The notes: generated by a model not told the origin, from the letters alone. A stretch of 64,000 nucleotides of DNA from an uncultured Rhizobiaceae group bacterium (GCA_947501445.1 CANMVS010000004.1:355632-419631); one strand, 5' to 3'; positions 46,294 to 55,383 are shown, counted from the first letter of the stretch. Made by a program: numbers and translations.

Positions 46294-47154
46294 TCAGGCA
46301 AAACGTTTTGCACCCGCGACGCAAAACACCACGATTACGGTAACAGCAACCATTGTCAGGGCGACAGGTTCGTGCAGCAGCAGACCGGCCAGCAACAACC
46401 CGAAGAAAGGTTGCAGCAATTGCAGCTGGCCGACGCCTGCAATGCCACCGAGGGCCAGACCGCGATACCAGAAGACGAACCCGATGAGCATGGAAAAGGC
46501 CGACACATAACCAAGACTGATCCATGCAGGGGTGCTGATGTCGGCAAAGGATGGTGGCCAGGTGACCAATGCAAGGATGACCATGAACGGAAGTGCCAGC
46601 ACAAGTGCCCAGGAGATGACCTGCCAACCGCCGAGCCGACGGGAAAGAACCGCCCCTTTGGCATAGCCAAGTCCGCACAGGATGATAGCGGCAACCATCA
46701 ATAGATCCCCCTCCAGCGATGCGCCGGTACCCTGGGACAAGGCAAATAATGCAACGGTCAGGCTACCAGCGAGGGAAAATACCCAGAACAGGGGTTTTGG
46801 CCTGTCCCCGCCGCGCAGCACACCAAAGACCGCTGTCGCAAATGGCAGCAGGCCAATGAAGACAATCGAATGGGCCGAGGTGATATGCTGAAGGGCAAGC
46901 GCTGTGAGCAGTGGAAAGCCCACAACGACGCCAAACGCCACAACGGTCAGTGAAGCCATATCGTGACGCGCCGGGCGTGACTGTTTCAACATCATAAGCA
47001 ATGCGACGGCAAGCAACGTGGCGATCACTGCGCGTGCGGATGTCAGGAACAAAGGGCTGAACCCGCCCACTGCAACGCGGGTGGCAGGCAAGGAGCCACT
47101 GAAAATGATGACGCCCAGCAGCCCGCTGCCCCATCCTGCTGTTGTCCGGTCCAT
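46294..47154 (-). CDS. EamA/DMT-family transporter
   Basis: A 286-residue drug/metabolite-superfamily exporter with ten predicted helices. The ATG at 47154 gives the family-typical N-terminus (LGVIIFSGSLPATRVAVGGF). Two EamA repeats are visible; the second ends GQLQLLQPFFGLLLAGLLLH. It probably exports an amino acid or related metabolite. It is divergent from a MocR-type regulator, a common pairing. A fragment of a second copy of its 3' end lies at 43483. Confidence 0.9.
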   Translation of the reverse strand: MDRTTAGWGSGLLGVIIFSGSLPATRVAVGGFSPLFLTSARAVIATLLAVALLMMLKQSRPARHDMASLTVVAFGVVVGFPLLTALALQHITSAHSIVFIGLLPFATAVFGVLRGGDRPKPLFWVFSLAGSLTVALFALSQGTGASLEGDLLMVAAIILCGLGYAKGAVLSRRLGGWQVISWALVLALPFMVILALVTWPPSFADISTPAWISLGYVSAFSMLIGFVFWYRGLALGGIAGVGQLQLLQPFFGLLLAGLLLHEPVALTMVAVTVIVVFCVAGAKRFA

Positions 47155-47236
47155 CGTTGTTTTCCCTGTGTTTGCGGCTGTTTTATGCAAAGGGGGCTGG
47201 CCGGGACAGATATAAAACCATACAATATGAGAAATC

Positions 47237-47248
47237 TGTACTGGTACA
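47237..47248. promoter_or_regulatory. Palindrome between EamA and MocR genes
   Basis: TGTACTGGTACA: five-base arms around TG, midway between the divergent genes. A candidate MocR binding element. Confidence 0.4.
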
Positions 47249-47277
47249 TTGATCAATACACTTTCGAGGATATCATT

Positions 47278-48708
47278 ATGCAACACGGCACACGCACAAC
47301 GCAGGTGATGCAAGCAATCCGCCGCAAGATCAGCAGCCACGCGCTGGAAGCCGGAGAGAAATTGCCCTCCATTCGTGCCTTTGCGGCAACCATGCGCGTG
47401 TCACCCTCGACTGTGGTGGATGCTTATGATCGTCTGGCTGCGGAAGGCGTGATCCATGCGCGCCGTGGGTCGGGGTTCTTTGTTGCAAAAGTGGCGCAAC
47501 CTTTGGCTCTCGCGCAGACCGGGCCGCGTCTTGACCGGGCGATTGATCCGTTTTGGGTATCGCGCCAGTCGCTGGATGCCAGTCCGAATGCGCTGAAACC
47601 GGGTTGCGGCTGGTTGCCTGCTGACTGGATGCCCCATGGCGCCATGCGGCGGGCAATCCGCAGCATCGGGCGCGGTGATGATGCGCTGTTGACCGACTAC
47701 GGCAGTACACGCGGACCATTGGATCTGCGCCGTCTGCTGGCGCGTCAATTTGCTGATGAGGGCCTTTCGGGTGATCCTGACCATATTCTGCTGACCCCAT
47801 CAGGGACACAGGCCATCGACCTGATCTGTCGCTTCGTATTGCGACCGGATGATACGGTGCTGGTGGATGATCCATGCTACTTCAATTTCCAGGCGCTGCT
47901 GCGTGCTCATCAGGTCAAGGTGGTGGGTGTATCCTTTACTGCCGATGGTGCTGATACCGATGCGTTTGAACAGGCATTGGTCGAGCATAAGCCGCGTCTT
48001 TATATCACCAATTCGGCGCTGCATAACCCGACCGGCGCGACGATCTCGCCGCAGACGGCACACGGGGTTTTAAAGCTGGCCTCAGCCCATGATCTGATTA
48101 TCATCGAGGATGATATATTCGCCGGATTCGAGCCGGAACCATCACCGCGAATGGCGGCGCTTGACGGGTTAGACCGGGTCATTCGCATTGGCAGTTATTC
48201 CAAAACCCTGTCGGCCTCGGTGCGTTGTGGCTATATCGCCGCCCGGCCTGACTGGATCGAAGCGCTGATTGATTTACAGGTTGCAACGAGTTTCGGCGGC
48301 CCCAGTCCCGTGGCTGCTGCGCTGGTCTATGCTACCTTGTGCGACGGTACCTATCGCAAACATATGGAAGACCTGCGCGGTCGGCTGGCTCGTTCCCGCC
48401 GCGAGGTGGCAGCGCGGCTGACCTCCATCGGCATTGCGCCCTGGTTGATGCCGCGCGGCGGGTTTTATCTCTGGTGCCATTTGCCGCATGGTGTTGATTC
48501 GGCAGAACTGGCCCGCACAGCCCTTGTTGACGATGTGGTCCTGGCACCCGGCAATGTGTTCAGTGTATCGCAAACGATGACTCACTTCATGCGGTTCAAT
48601 GTCAGTCAGATGAGATCACCAAAAGTCTTCGATGTTCTGGAGCGGGCGATGCGCGCCATGCCAAAAGAACCGTCATCAGACAAGGTTCATGGCATCCCCG
48701 TTATGTAG
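47278..48708 (+). CDS. MocR-type regulator (GntR plus aminotransferase domain)
   Basis: A 476-residue MocR/PdxR-like regulator. The ATG at 47278 follows GAGGA by seven bases. The N-terminal GntR winged helix is KLPSIRAFAATMRVSPSTVV (about 28-47). The aminotransferase-like domain carries the PLP lysine in IGSYSKTLSASVRCGYI. Such proteins use PLP plus an amino-acid-like effector. Divergent from the EamA exporter, which it probably controls. Confidence 0.92.
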   Translation: MQHGTRTTQVMQAIRRKISSHALEAGEKLPSIRAFAATMRVSPSTVVDAYDRLAAEGVIHARRGSGFFVAKVAQPLALAQTGPRLDRAIDPFWVSRQSLDASPNALKPGCGWLPADWMPHGAMRRAIRSIGRGDDALLTDYGSTRGPLDLRRLLARQFADEGLSGDPDHILLTPSGTQAIDLICRFVLRPDDTVLVDDPCYFNFQALLRAHQVKVVGVSFTADGADTDAFEQALVEHKPRLYITNSALHNPTGATISPQTAHGVLKLASAHDLIIIEDDIFAGFEPEPSPRMAALDGLDRVIRIGSYSKTLSASVRCGYIAARPDWIEALIDLQVATSFGGPSPVAAALVYATLCDGTYRKHMEDLRGRLARSRREVAARLTSIGIAPWLMPRGGFYLWCHLPHGVDSAELARTALVDDVVLAPGNVFSVSQTMTHFMRFNVSQMRSPKVFDVLERAMRAMPKEPSSDKVHGIPVM

Positions 48709-48725
48709 AAGATGCCATGCCAGTT

Positions 48726-49604
48726 CTAGAGTTTGGCATGCCAGTCATGAACGGCCTTGCCAATTTCATCGGGTGAATCCTCCTGAATGAAATGGGAACC
48801 GGCAACAGTCACTTCGGTAAGGTTCGGCCATGATCTTACATAGTCTCTGGCGGCGCCTGTAATCAGTGCGCCGGGCTCAGCATTGACGAAGAGTTTGGGG
48901 ATCTGTGTCTCGCACAACCACGCACTATAGTCGGTGACTATTGTGGTGACATCCGGCGGGGTCCCTTCGATGGGTATCTGGCGCGGCCAGGTGAGCGTGG
49001 GGCGGCGGTCCTCGCCGGCATTGGCAAACGGCCTGCGGTATTCGGCCATTTCCTCGTCACTCAGCGTGCGCAGGATCGAAGCTGGCAGTACGCCTTCAAC
49101 AAACATGTTGTTTTGAAGGATCATTTCTTCGCCCGCCGGTGAGCGAAACCCCTGAAATATCTCGCGCGCTGAGGCAATAAATTGATCCCAGCTTGCGACC
49201 GGTGCGACAATGGCCTCCATGAAAGCGATGCCTTTGATGGCGGTTGGATGGGTGTGGGCCCAGTGAAAACCAAGACCTGACCCCCAGTCGTGGATAACCA
49301 GAGTTACATTGTTGTTCACCCCCAGTTCTTCCAAAAGGGCAAAGAGATATTTGCGGTGTTCAACAAATGTGTAGCTGTCGGGCCCGCTGTTATCGAGTTT
49401 TTCGGAATCGCCCATACCGATGAGGTCCGGCGCGATCAGGCGGCCTCTGCCTGCCAGATGCGGCATTATATTGCGCCACAGATAGGATGACGTCGGATTG
49501 CCGTGCAGAAAGACAATGGGATCGCCCTGCCCCTCATCGACATAGGCCATTTTTTTGCCGTGAACCGTGCAGAATTTCTTTTTGTCGCGAAAGAGGGTAG
49601 TCAT
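48726..49604 (-). CDS. dhaA: Haloalkane dehalogenase
   Basis: A 292-residue alpha/beta hydrolase of the HLD-II (DhaA/LinB) type, cleaving carbon-halogen bonds hydrolytically. The ATG at 49604 follows AAAGGA. The halide-stabilising Asn is in [13 protein letters not shown]. The nucleophile Asp with neighbouring Trp is in [14 protein letters not shown], and the acid Glu is likely in FMEAIV. The catalytic His is in [13 protein letters not shown]. All expected active-site residues are present. Renilla-luciferase-type enzymes share this fold, but dehalogenase is the best fit. It is divergent from a TetR gene with a perfect palindrome between. Confidence 0.9.
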   Translation of the reverse strand: MTTLFRDKKKFCTVHGKKMAYVDEGQGDPIVFLHGNPTSSYLWRNIMPHLAGRGRLIAPDLIGMGDSEKLDNSGPDSYTFVEHRKYLFALLEELGVNNNVTLVIHDWGSGLGFHWAHTHPTAIKGIAFMEAIVAPVASWDQFIASAREIFQGFRSPAGEEMILQNNMFVEGVLPASILRTLSDEEMAEYRRPFANAGEDRRPTLTWPRQIPIEGTPPDVTTIVTDYSAWLCETQIPKLFVNAEPGALITGAARDYVRSWPNLTEVTVAGSHFIQEDSPDEIGKAVHDWHAKL

Positions 49605-49643
49605 GATTTGTCCTTTACGTCATGAGAACGTATAAAGGTACTG

Positions 49644-49655
49644 GAACGATCGTTC
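49644..49655. promoter_or_regulatory. TetR operator candidate between dhaA and its regulator
   Basis: GAACGATCGTTC, a perfect 12-base palindrome, lies 16 bases before the TetR start and 39 bases before dhaA. It is typical of TetR/AcrR operators. Confidence 0.7.
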
Positions 49656-49671
49656 TTATACAAGAGGAAAT

Positions 49672-50280
49672 ATGCCAAGAGCCAGATCACAATCGCGAAC
49701 CGCCCTTGTCGACAGCGCGCTGGCGGCGTTCTGGAAGACCGGTTATCATATAGTATCCATGGGCGATCTGGTGCGCGAAACCGGCGTGAGCAGAGGCGGT
49801 ATCTACAGTGATTTCACCAACAAACAGGATCTGTTTCTTGCCTGTCTGGATCGCTATCAGGAAACGGTGGTCACACCGGTTTTCGCGCCGGTTGAAGCAC
49901 CGGACGCCGGGCTTGATGCGATAAGACTTTATCTAGAAACTCTCGTTTCGCGATTTGAAGCCTCTGATGAACCGGGTATCGGCTGCCTTGTCGCAAATAC
50001 ACTGGCACAGATTGAGCCTGAGGATACGCAAATCCGGGCGCGTCTCGATACCCACAGCCGACGGTTGACTGCGGGGTTTCGTACCGTTTTTAGCCGCGAA
50101 AACCAGGCAAGCGGCACGCTGAGCAACGCTGATATCGACGATCTTGCAGATTTTACCATGATATCCGTGCAGGGCCTGTGGTCGTATTCACGAGCGACGA
50201 CCGACGCAAAACTGCTGCGCCAGTATGCCGAGACCCTCATGTCACTATTGGTGGCACGTGTGCATGGTGGCACGATGTAA
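49672..50280 (+). CDS. TetR-family regulator, probable repressor of dhaA
   Basis: A 202-residue TetR protein. The ATG at 49672 follows AGAGGAAA. The helix-turn-helix is SMGDLVRETGVSRGGIYSDF. The C-terminal domain (GIGCLVANTLAQIEPED) matches the same branch as the TetR at 27440. It is divergent from the haloalkane dehalogenase with a shared palindrome, implying that an organohalide or related compound is the inducer. Confidence 0.9.
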   Translation: MPRARSQSRTALVDSALAAFWKTGYHIVSMGDLVRETGVSRGGIYSDFTNKQDLFLACLDRYQETVVTPVFAPVEAPDAGLDAIRLYLETLVSRFEASDEPGIGCLVANTLAQIEPEDTQIRARLDTHSRRLTAGFRTVFSRENQASGTLSNADIDDLADFTMISVQGLWSYSRATTDAKLLRQYAETLMSLLVARVHGGTM

Positions 50281-50315
50281 GGGATGTGGCATAGTGTTCG
50301 TGGAGAACGCTCCCC

Positions 50316-50390
50316 GGCTTTGCGGTAAAATGTCTATTGCGCCTCTGGTGACAGCGAGACACCGGCCTGTGAATTATAGGCGGGGACCGC
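50316..50390 (-). pseudogene. Remnant of a 2OG-oxygenase gene 3' end
   Basis: The run GCGCCTCTGGTGACAGCGAG and the following 35 bases closely match 51150-51205, the end of the intact oxygenase gene at 51121, in the same orientation. The match stops at a module-B repeat at 50392. The gene body is missing. Confidence 0.8.
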
Positions 50391-50391
50391 A

Positions 50392-50437
50392 GGCATTCAG
50401 GTTTTGCCGCACCCGTCAATTCCTGAATTGCTTCAGC
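50392..50437. repeat. Dispersed palindromic repeat, module B
   Basis: GGCATTCAGGTTTTGCCG pairs with TCAATTCCTGAATTGC. It lies between convergent TetR and lipoprotein genes and ends the oxygenase remnant. Confidence 0.75.
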
Positions 50438-50454
50438 GTGCCGGTTTCAGTTTC

Positions 50455-50949
50455 TCAGGTTTGCAGTACCTTGTTGCAGACAGACTTTGCAAAATCGCGA
50501 CTGAGGTTCTGTGTGGCATTTGACATTATTGCGGCCCCTGCCAGCCCGCTCCAGAAGAAGGATTCCTTGAGATAGTATTCACCCACCTGCACACCGGTGC
50601 TTTCGTTGATGAAGCTAACGCGGCCGCCCAATTCGATTTCGTCACCGATCAGGATCGACTTGGCGACATTTTGATCTTCAAATTCATTGATTGTCACCCG
50701 TGCAATATGCGCGGTGCTGCCTTTTGCGCAGGCTGCCAGTTGGGCATCAAGTTCCCGCTGCAGGTCCAGCTTCAACTGGGGCTGGGGCCGAGGTGTCGCT
50801 ATAACCACTTCCACACGGGATACCTGAATAGAACTGATTTGACCTTTGGAAACCGGCTGGACCTTGACCAGATCTGACGAGGCACAGGCGGCAAGCATTG
50901 CGCCCGCTATGCCTATGGCAACTATGCTCAACGATGCACGGAATTTCAA
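50455..50949 (-). CDS. Lipoprotein of unknown function
   Basis: A 164-residue predicted lipoprotein. A TTG at 50949 is used because GGGGAGAA lies five bases upstream and the frame then begins with a normal signal sequence (FRASLSIVAIGIAGAMLAAC). The lipobox is LAAC, with acylated Cys at about 22. The mature part has alternating strand-like segments (SSIQVSRVEVVIATPRP, ARVTINEFEDQNVA). It is not recognised as a named family. Probably anchored on the periplasmic side. Confidence 0.68.
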   Translation of the reverse strand: MKFRASLSIVAIGIAGAMLAACASSDLVKVQPVSKGQISSIQVSRVEVVIATPRPQPQLKLDLQRELDAQLAACAKGSTAHIARVTINEFEDQNVAKSILIGDEIELGGRVSFINESTGVQVGEYYLKESFFWSGLAGAAIMSNATQNLSRDFAKSVCNKVLQT

Positions 50950-51120
50950 TCTGTTCTCCCCAAAACCGCCTATCGCAGCCCTTGTTTGTGTCAAATCACT
51001 AAACGTCAGGGTTGCAAAATTAGCCGCCTTATTCAAGCGGTATTTTGAGGCTCACAGGCACCTGTGCCTGTCAGGGCAATTGGAGGTTTTCTATCACACA
51101 ACAAAGTTTATCACCGAAGC

Positions 51121-51900
51121 TCAGGCTATGCGGCCATAAAAGGTCTTTTGCGCCTCTGGTGACAGCGAAATACCAGCCTGTGAATTATAGGCAAGGACCG
51201 CAAGCATGTGGGTTCGCGCACCCTCATTGGGAGCCACACGATGGATTGAATTGCGGCCGCGAAAAATAACCAGCGTGCCAGCCTCGGCAGCAACTTTCTC
51301 AACCTTTGTCCGCCCATCGAGAATATTGGCCACGGCGGCAAAGTTCATTTCACCGGCGTCTGCATCCCGCACGTCCCGGACATACTCGAATGCACCTCCA
51401 CTTTCCGGCGGCTGAACCATTAATGTGATGGCAAAGGATGAATTGTCGAAATGCCAACCAAGCTCCTGACCGGTTTCAGCATAGTGCAAATTGATCGACG
51501 AAAGCGGGTCGGCGTAATTGTACAGGGCCGTCTCACCAAGCACTGCACACAGAAAGTCACGAAAGACCGGCGAGTCGTAGAGTGCTCTGAGGGCCGAATC
51601 CTGCGGGATATCTTCGTCCGTAATGCAGCCTTTCGATGAAACCACCTGCCGGTTACGCGGATGATCGGCGGGATAGGCCGGGTCTACCGGGCTGAGATAG
51701 ACCGTGTGACGTGACGTGCTGGCAAAGACTTTATCACGGTTTGCAACGCCTTCCGCGCTGATGGATTGTATCGCCTGTGCCGTGGTAAAGGCGGGCATGA
51801 TCAACGCACCGATTTCGTCGAGATTTTGGCGGCAGGTGTCGCGAAAAGCGGGCGCACCAATCGGATAGGTTTGCAGGTCGACGATCTGATCCAGTTCCAT
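51121..51900 (-). CDS. Phytanoyl-CoA-dioxygenase-like 2OG-Fe(II) oxygenase
   Basis: A 259-residue non-haem iron oxygenase. The ATG at 51900 has a strong site GGAGGAGAA. Iron ligands are the His and Asp of LGWHFDNSSFAITL (about 150) and the distal His in NSIHRVAPNEGAR. The arginine following would bind 2-oxoglutarate. It hydroxylates an unknown, probably small polar, substrate. It is divergent from a LysR gene that probably controls it. A fragment of a paralogous gene end lies at 50316. Confidence 0.85.
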   Translation of the reverse strand: MELDQIVDLQTYPIGAPAFRDTCRQNLDEIGALIMPAFTTAQAIQSISAEGVANRDKVFASTSRHTVYLSPVDPAYPADHPRNRQVVSSKGCITDEDIPQDSALRALYDSPVFRDFLCAVLGETALYNYADPLSSINLHYAETGQELGWHFDNSSFAITLMVQPPESGGAFEYVRDVRDADAGEMNFAAVANILDGRTKVEKVAAEAGTLVIFRGRNSIHRVAPNEGARTHMLAVLAYNSQAGISLSPEAQKTFYGRIA

Positions 51901-51963
51901 GGTCTTTCTCCTCCAACAACTGCTGATACATTAAACGATCGATAAAGATTAAAAAAACTGTAT

Positions 51964-51987
51964 AATTCTTGCTATAAAGAAAGAATT
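51964..51987. promoter_or_regulatory. LysR-box candidate between oxygenase and LysR genes
   Basis: AATTCTT and AAGAATT are separated by ten bases in the divergent promoter region, 17 bases before the LysR start. The form is typical of LysR-type sites. Confidence 0.5.
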
Positions 51988-52003
51988 TATTGGTTAGAAT
52001 CGT

Positions 52004-52912
52004 GTGATGATCCGGATAACAATCAGGCAGTGTGAATATTTTTGTGCGGTTGCAAAAACCGGCGGCATTGCGTCAGCGGCACGGGTGCTGGGCATTTCGC
52101 AGCCTGCCGTTGCCCAGGCGATAGACAAGCTGGAGGATTTAACCGGCCTGACACTCATTCGGCGGTTACACGCGCGCGGCGTAGAATTGACGGCGCAGGG
52201 CGATGAGTTTCTTCGCCATGCTACCGAACTTGTTGTCCGTGCCGAAGAGACCGAAGCAGCCATTGAAAAGATCGCGGATCACCGAAGCGGGACCATAAGA
52301 CTTGGTTGTTTTCAGTCGATCGCACCATTTTGTCTCGCCCGTATAGTGCGTGGCTATCGTGAACGTGCACCCGGTGTGGTGCTGAATGTTACGGAAATGC
52401 TGCAGGAGGAATTGTCCGACGCCGTGCGGCAGGGCAAGCTTGATCTCGCCATTCTCTATGATTTGGGGCTGGATCCTGGCCAGATTGGCTGGCGCAGTCT
52501 TTCCGCCGCACCGCCCTATCTGATCGTCCCACCGGGCCACCGTCTGGCGCAGGCGACAAGCGTTTCCATTCAGGAAATAGCCGAGGAGGATTATATCCTG
52601 TTTGATGCACCGCGCAGCCGTGACTATTTTTTCTCTATTTTTGCCCGTTACGGCATCGGTCCGCGTATTGCGTTCCGCTCGGCCTCAATCGAATCCGTGC
52701 GCTGCAGTGTTGCCAATGGGCTCGGCGTTTCAATCCTGTCGATGCGTCCGGCATCGAATGAAACCTATGACGGTAATCATGTTGTACCAATCGGGATTGA
52801 TGAAGAGCTGCAGCCGACACCTATCGTCATTGCCCATAATATCGCGCGTCCGCCTGACGCGCTGACCTTGCCGCTGGTTCATTATTGTGAAGATCTGTTC
52901 AAAAATATCTGA
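52004..52912 (+). CDS. LysR-family regulator
   Basis: A 302-residue LysR regulator. The winged helix is CEYFCAVAKTGGIASAARVL and QPAVAQAIDKLEDLTG. The effector domain is complete (RLGCFQSIAPFCLARIVRGY). It is divergent from the 2OG oxygenase and probably regulates it. Its last 30 codons and about 110 bases beyond are duplicated at 43541-43742, evidence of an older second copy. Confidence 0.9.
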   Translation: MMIRITIRQCEYFCAVAKTGGIASAARVLGISQPAVAQAIDKLEDLTGLTLIRRLHARGVELTAQGDEFLRHATELVVRAEETEAAIEKIADHRSGTIRLGCFQSIAPFCLARIVRGYRERAPGVVLNVTEMLQEELSDAVRQGKLDLAILYDLGLDPGQIGWRSLSAAPPYLIVPPGHRLAQATSVSIQEIAEEDYILFDAPRSRDYFFSIFARYGIGPRIAFRSASIESVRCSVANGLGVSILSMRPASNETYDGNHVVPIGIDEELQPTPIVIAHNIARPPDALTLPLVHYCEDLFKNI

Positions 52913-53039
52913 AGCGGATTGATGTTCATCTGGCGCAAATCAGAAAACCTGTTTGTCTTCCGCAGGGTTCTGGTCGATAATTCCACAGCTGACGCATAAA
53001 AACGCTTCCCCGCCAACCGGTATTGTGGAGTGGAGCACG
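52913..53039 (-). other. Downstream region with a conserved minus-strand open stretch
   Basis: The minus strand from 53066 to 52939 reads MAITCGC... and ends GGEAFLCVSCGIIDQ...DKQVF. The counterpart at 43.64-43.74 kb keeps GGEAVPCDSCGMVDR...DKQVF in frame. It may be a short protein or the surviving end of a lost gene. The paired cysteines (CxSC) suggest a metal or redox site, if translated. Confidence 0.35.
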
Positions 53040-54410
53040 TTGGAAAAGCAACCACAGGTTATTGCCATGCCCCCGACTGTCACAGATGTTTCTGACCGGA
53101 TTGCGCGATTTGCTGCAACATTTTCTGCCGATGATATTCCTTCATCCGCCCGCCACATGATGCAGTTGTCGCTGGTTGACTGGACGGCGGTTGCCATAGC
53201 AGGCACCAATGAACCAGTTGCCCGGATTGTTCGCGAAATGATTGATGAGGAAGCAGGCGTACCACAGGCTTTTGTCATCGGATCGCCCAACAGGCGACCG
53301 GCACGCGCAGCGGCGCTCGCCAATGGGGCAACCTCCCATGCACTGGATTATGACGACACACATTTCATGTATCTTGGGCATCCATCTGTGGCGGTTGTTC
53401 CGGCAGCTCTGGCCATTGCCGACAAGGTTGGTGCATCGCCACAGGCTTTCGCTGATGCGACCCTTGTCGGTGTAGAGATTGCATGCCGCATTGGTGGCTG
53501 GCTTGGGCGTGAGCACTATGAAAAAGGCTTTCATGCCACGGCTACTGCAGGCTGTATTGGTGCGGCGATGGCTGCTGCCAGGTTATTGCAGCTGAATGTG
53601 GAACAGACCCGCAATGCGCTGGGGCTGGTCTCATCTCGTGCTTCCGGTGTCCGGGCGCAATTTGGTACGATGGGCAAACCCTATCACGCTGGCATGGCGG
53701 CATCGAACGGCGTTGAGGCAGCACTATTGGCGCAGCGCGGGTTTGTGCCGTCGGTGCACGGCCTTGATGGTGCCCAGGGGCTCGCCGCGACCCATTACGG
53801 ATCGTATGAGGCATCGGCGCTTGAAGGGCTTGGTACAGACTTTGTCTTTGAACAGGTACAGCATAAGTTTCACGCCTGCTGCCATGGCACACACGCGGCG
53901 CTCGAGGCGGTGAAAATACTGCGCAGGAACCATAACCTGATGCCGCAGGACATAGAACATGTGACGATCGGTGTTATTCCGCGTTATCTGAATGTGTGTG
54001 ATATCGCTGAGCCCCAAACCGGCCTTGAAATCAAATTCAGCTTTCGCATGGTGACTGCCATGGCCCTTTACGGGTTTGACACGGCGTCCCTTGAAACATT
54101 CAGCGATGTTCATTGCGACAATCCATCACTGGTTGCTTTGCGCAATCGTGTCAGTGTTGAAACACCACCTGGCATTTCAGATACGGCAGCAATTGTTTCG
54201 ATTACCCGGCACGGGGCAGATCCGGTCTCGGCTGAGTTTGACCTGAGTGAACCGATACCTGCGGCCGATCGCGAAGCGAAAGTACTGGAGAAAGCGGTGA
54301 GCCTTTTGGGCGGGCAACGGGCAGATTCACTGTGGCGGTTTTTGGAGGCCGGGCAAGCATTGCCCAGTGCCTGGATTGGTGCCAACCGCGATGATCTGGC
54401 GAAGATTTAG
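53040..54410 (+). CDS. MmgE/PrpD-family protein
   Basis: A 456-residue MmgE/PrpD protein, related to 2-methylcitrate dehydratase, iminodisuccinate epimerase and immune-responsive gene 1. A TTG at 53040 with GTGGAG upstream is preferred; ATG 53067 is possible. Family blocks include LANGATSHALDYDDTHFMYL, HPSVAVVPAALAIAD, GFHATATAGCIGAAMAAARL and GTMGKPYHAGMAASNG. The substrate cannot be assigned, and there are no methylcitrate-cycle genes nearby. Its start region overlaps the conserved minus-strand stretch. Confidence 0.88.
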   Translation: MEKQPQVIAMPPTVTDVSDRIARFAATFSADDIPSSARHMMQLSLVDWTAVAIAGTNEPVARIVREMIDEEAGVPQAFVIGSPNRRPARAAALANGATSHALDYDDTHFMYLGHPSVAVVPAALAIADKVGASPQAFADATLVGVEIACRIGGWLGREHYEKGFHATATAGCIGAAMAAARLLQLNVEQTRNALGLVSSRASGVRAQFGTMGKPYHAGMAASNGVEAALLAQRGFVPSVHGLDGAQGLAATHYGSYEASALEGLGTDFVFEQVQHKFHACCHGTHAALEAVKILRRNHNLMPQDIEHVTIGVIPRYLNVCDIAEPQTGLEIKFSFRMVTAMALYGFDTASLETFSDVHCDNPSLVALRNRVSVETPPGISDTAAIVSITRHGADPVSAEFDLSEPIPAADREAKVLEKAVSLLGGQRADSLWRFLEAGQALPSAWIGANRDDLAKI

Positions 54411-54418
54411 ACCGCCGC

Positions 54419-54448
54419 CCCGTTTGTGACAAAACGTGAAACGGTCTA
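54419..54448. repeat. Dispersed palindromic repeat, module A (inverted)
   Basis: GTTTGTGACAAAACGTGAAA with ACGGTC matches module A in reverse. It lies between convergent MmgE/PrpD and rhodanese genes and overlaps the latter's last codon. Confidence 0.65.
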
Positions 54449-54844
54449 CTCAACCGGTTCTATCGGCGCTTCGGCTTTTTTCCAGGCACTGAAACCGCCC
54501 TCGATATGGGCAACGGGTGCGAGCCCCATTTCCATTGCGGTTCTGGCGCTGAGTGCTGATCGCCATGCGCTGGCACAATAGAACACATAGGTTTTGTCCT
54601 GGTCGAATACATCCTTGTGGTAGGGGCTTTCCGGGTCAATCCAGAACTCCAGCATGCCGCGCGGGCACGAAAATGCACCCGGAACCTTGCCCTCGCGTTT
54701 GAGCTCACGAAAATCCCGCAGATCCACAAAAACATAATCCTCATTGTTGTGGAGTTTTTGCGCATCATCAATCGACATGGTCGTGACAATGGCATTGGCC
54801 TCTGCCAGCAGTGCCTTGATACCCTTGGTGATGGTCTGTGCCAT
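54446..54844 (-). CDS. Single-domain rhodanese-like protein
   Basis: A 132-residue rhodanese-fold protein. The ATG at 54844 follows AAAGGA. The active-site cysteine is in YVFYCASAWRSALSART (about 90). The N-terminal helical extension precedes FVDLRDFRELKREGKVPGA. It probably transfers sulfane sulfur. It lies on the same strand, downstream of a CoA-binding protein and a methanethiol-oxidase-family protein, a setting consistent with sulfur metabolism. Confidence 0.9.
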   Translation of the reverse strand: MAQTITKGIKALLAEANAIVTTMSIDDAQKLHNNEDYVFVDLRDFRELKREGKVPGAFSCPRGMLEFWIDPESPYHKDVFDQDKTYVFYCASAWRSALSARTAMEMGLAPVAHIEGGFSAWKKAEAPIEPVE

Positions 54845-54933
54845 GGAATGTGTCCTTTTGTATGCTTATCGCCGATTTCAACCGGCAGTTATCAGGCTAT
54901 ATTCTGTCCGGCAAAAAACAATGCCGGGCAAAG

Positions 54934-55383
54934 TCAGATGGCCTGATTCAGTCTTGGTTTCCAGAACGGGCGGAACAATTCAATTTTCGGGCACCGGTTC
55001 ATGACGACCTTGAGCCCGGCGTCCTCAGCCAGTTTTGCCGCTTCGTCATTGCGCACACCAATCTGCATCCAGATGACCTTGGCGCCGATTTCAATTGCTT
55101 CCTGGGTTACGCTGTAGGCCGCATGGGAACTGCGAAAAACCTCGACCATGTCAACCGGCCGGTCAATGTCGCTCAATCGGCCATAGACTTTCAGTCCGCG
55201 AATTTCATTGCCCGCCTCCATTGGATTGACCGGGATCATGTCGTAGCCCGTCTCATGAAGTACCCGCAAAACGCCATAGCTGAATTTCGACGGGTCAGGA
55301 CTTGCACCCACCATGGCAATGGTTTTGACGCTGTTTAAAATATCACCCAGATATTGCGCCGGGTATTCCTCATCATGGTTCAT
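54934..55383 (-). CDS. CoA-binding protein (YccU-like)
   Basis: A 149-residue single-domain CoA-binding protein. The nucleotide-binding loop is TIAMVGASPDPSKFSYGVLR (about 18-37). VIPVNPMEAGNEIRGLK-like and VIWMQIGVRNDEAAKLAEDA segments follow the YccU family pattern (IPVNPMEAGNEIRG here). The family binds CoA but has no defined reaction. It is between the selenium-binding-like gene and the rhodanese on the same strand. Confidence 0.92.
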   Translation of the reverse strand: MNHDEEYPAQYLGDILNSVKTIAMVGASPDPSKFSYGVLRVLHETGYDMIPVNPMEAGNEIRGLKVYGRLSDIDRPVDMVEVFRSSHAAYSVTQEAIEIGAKVIWMQIGVRNDEAAKLAEDAGLKVVMNRCPKIELFRPFWKPRLNQAI

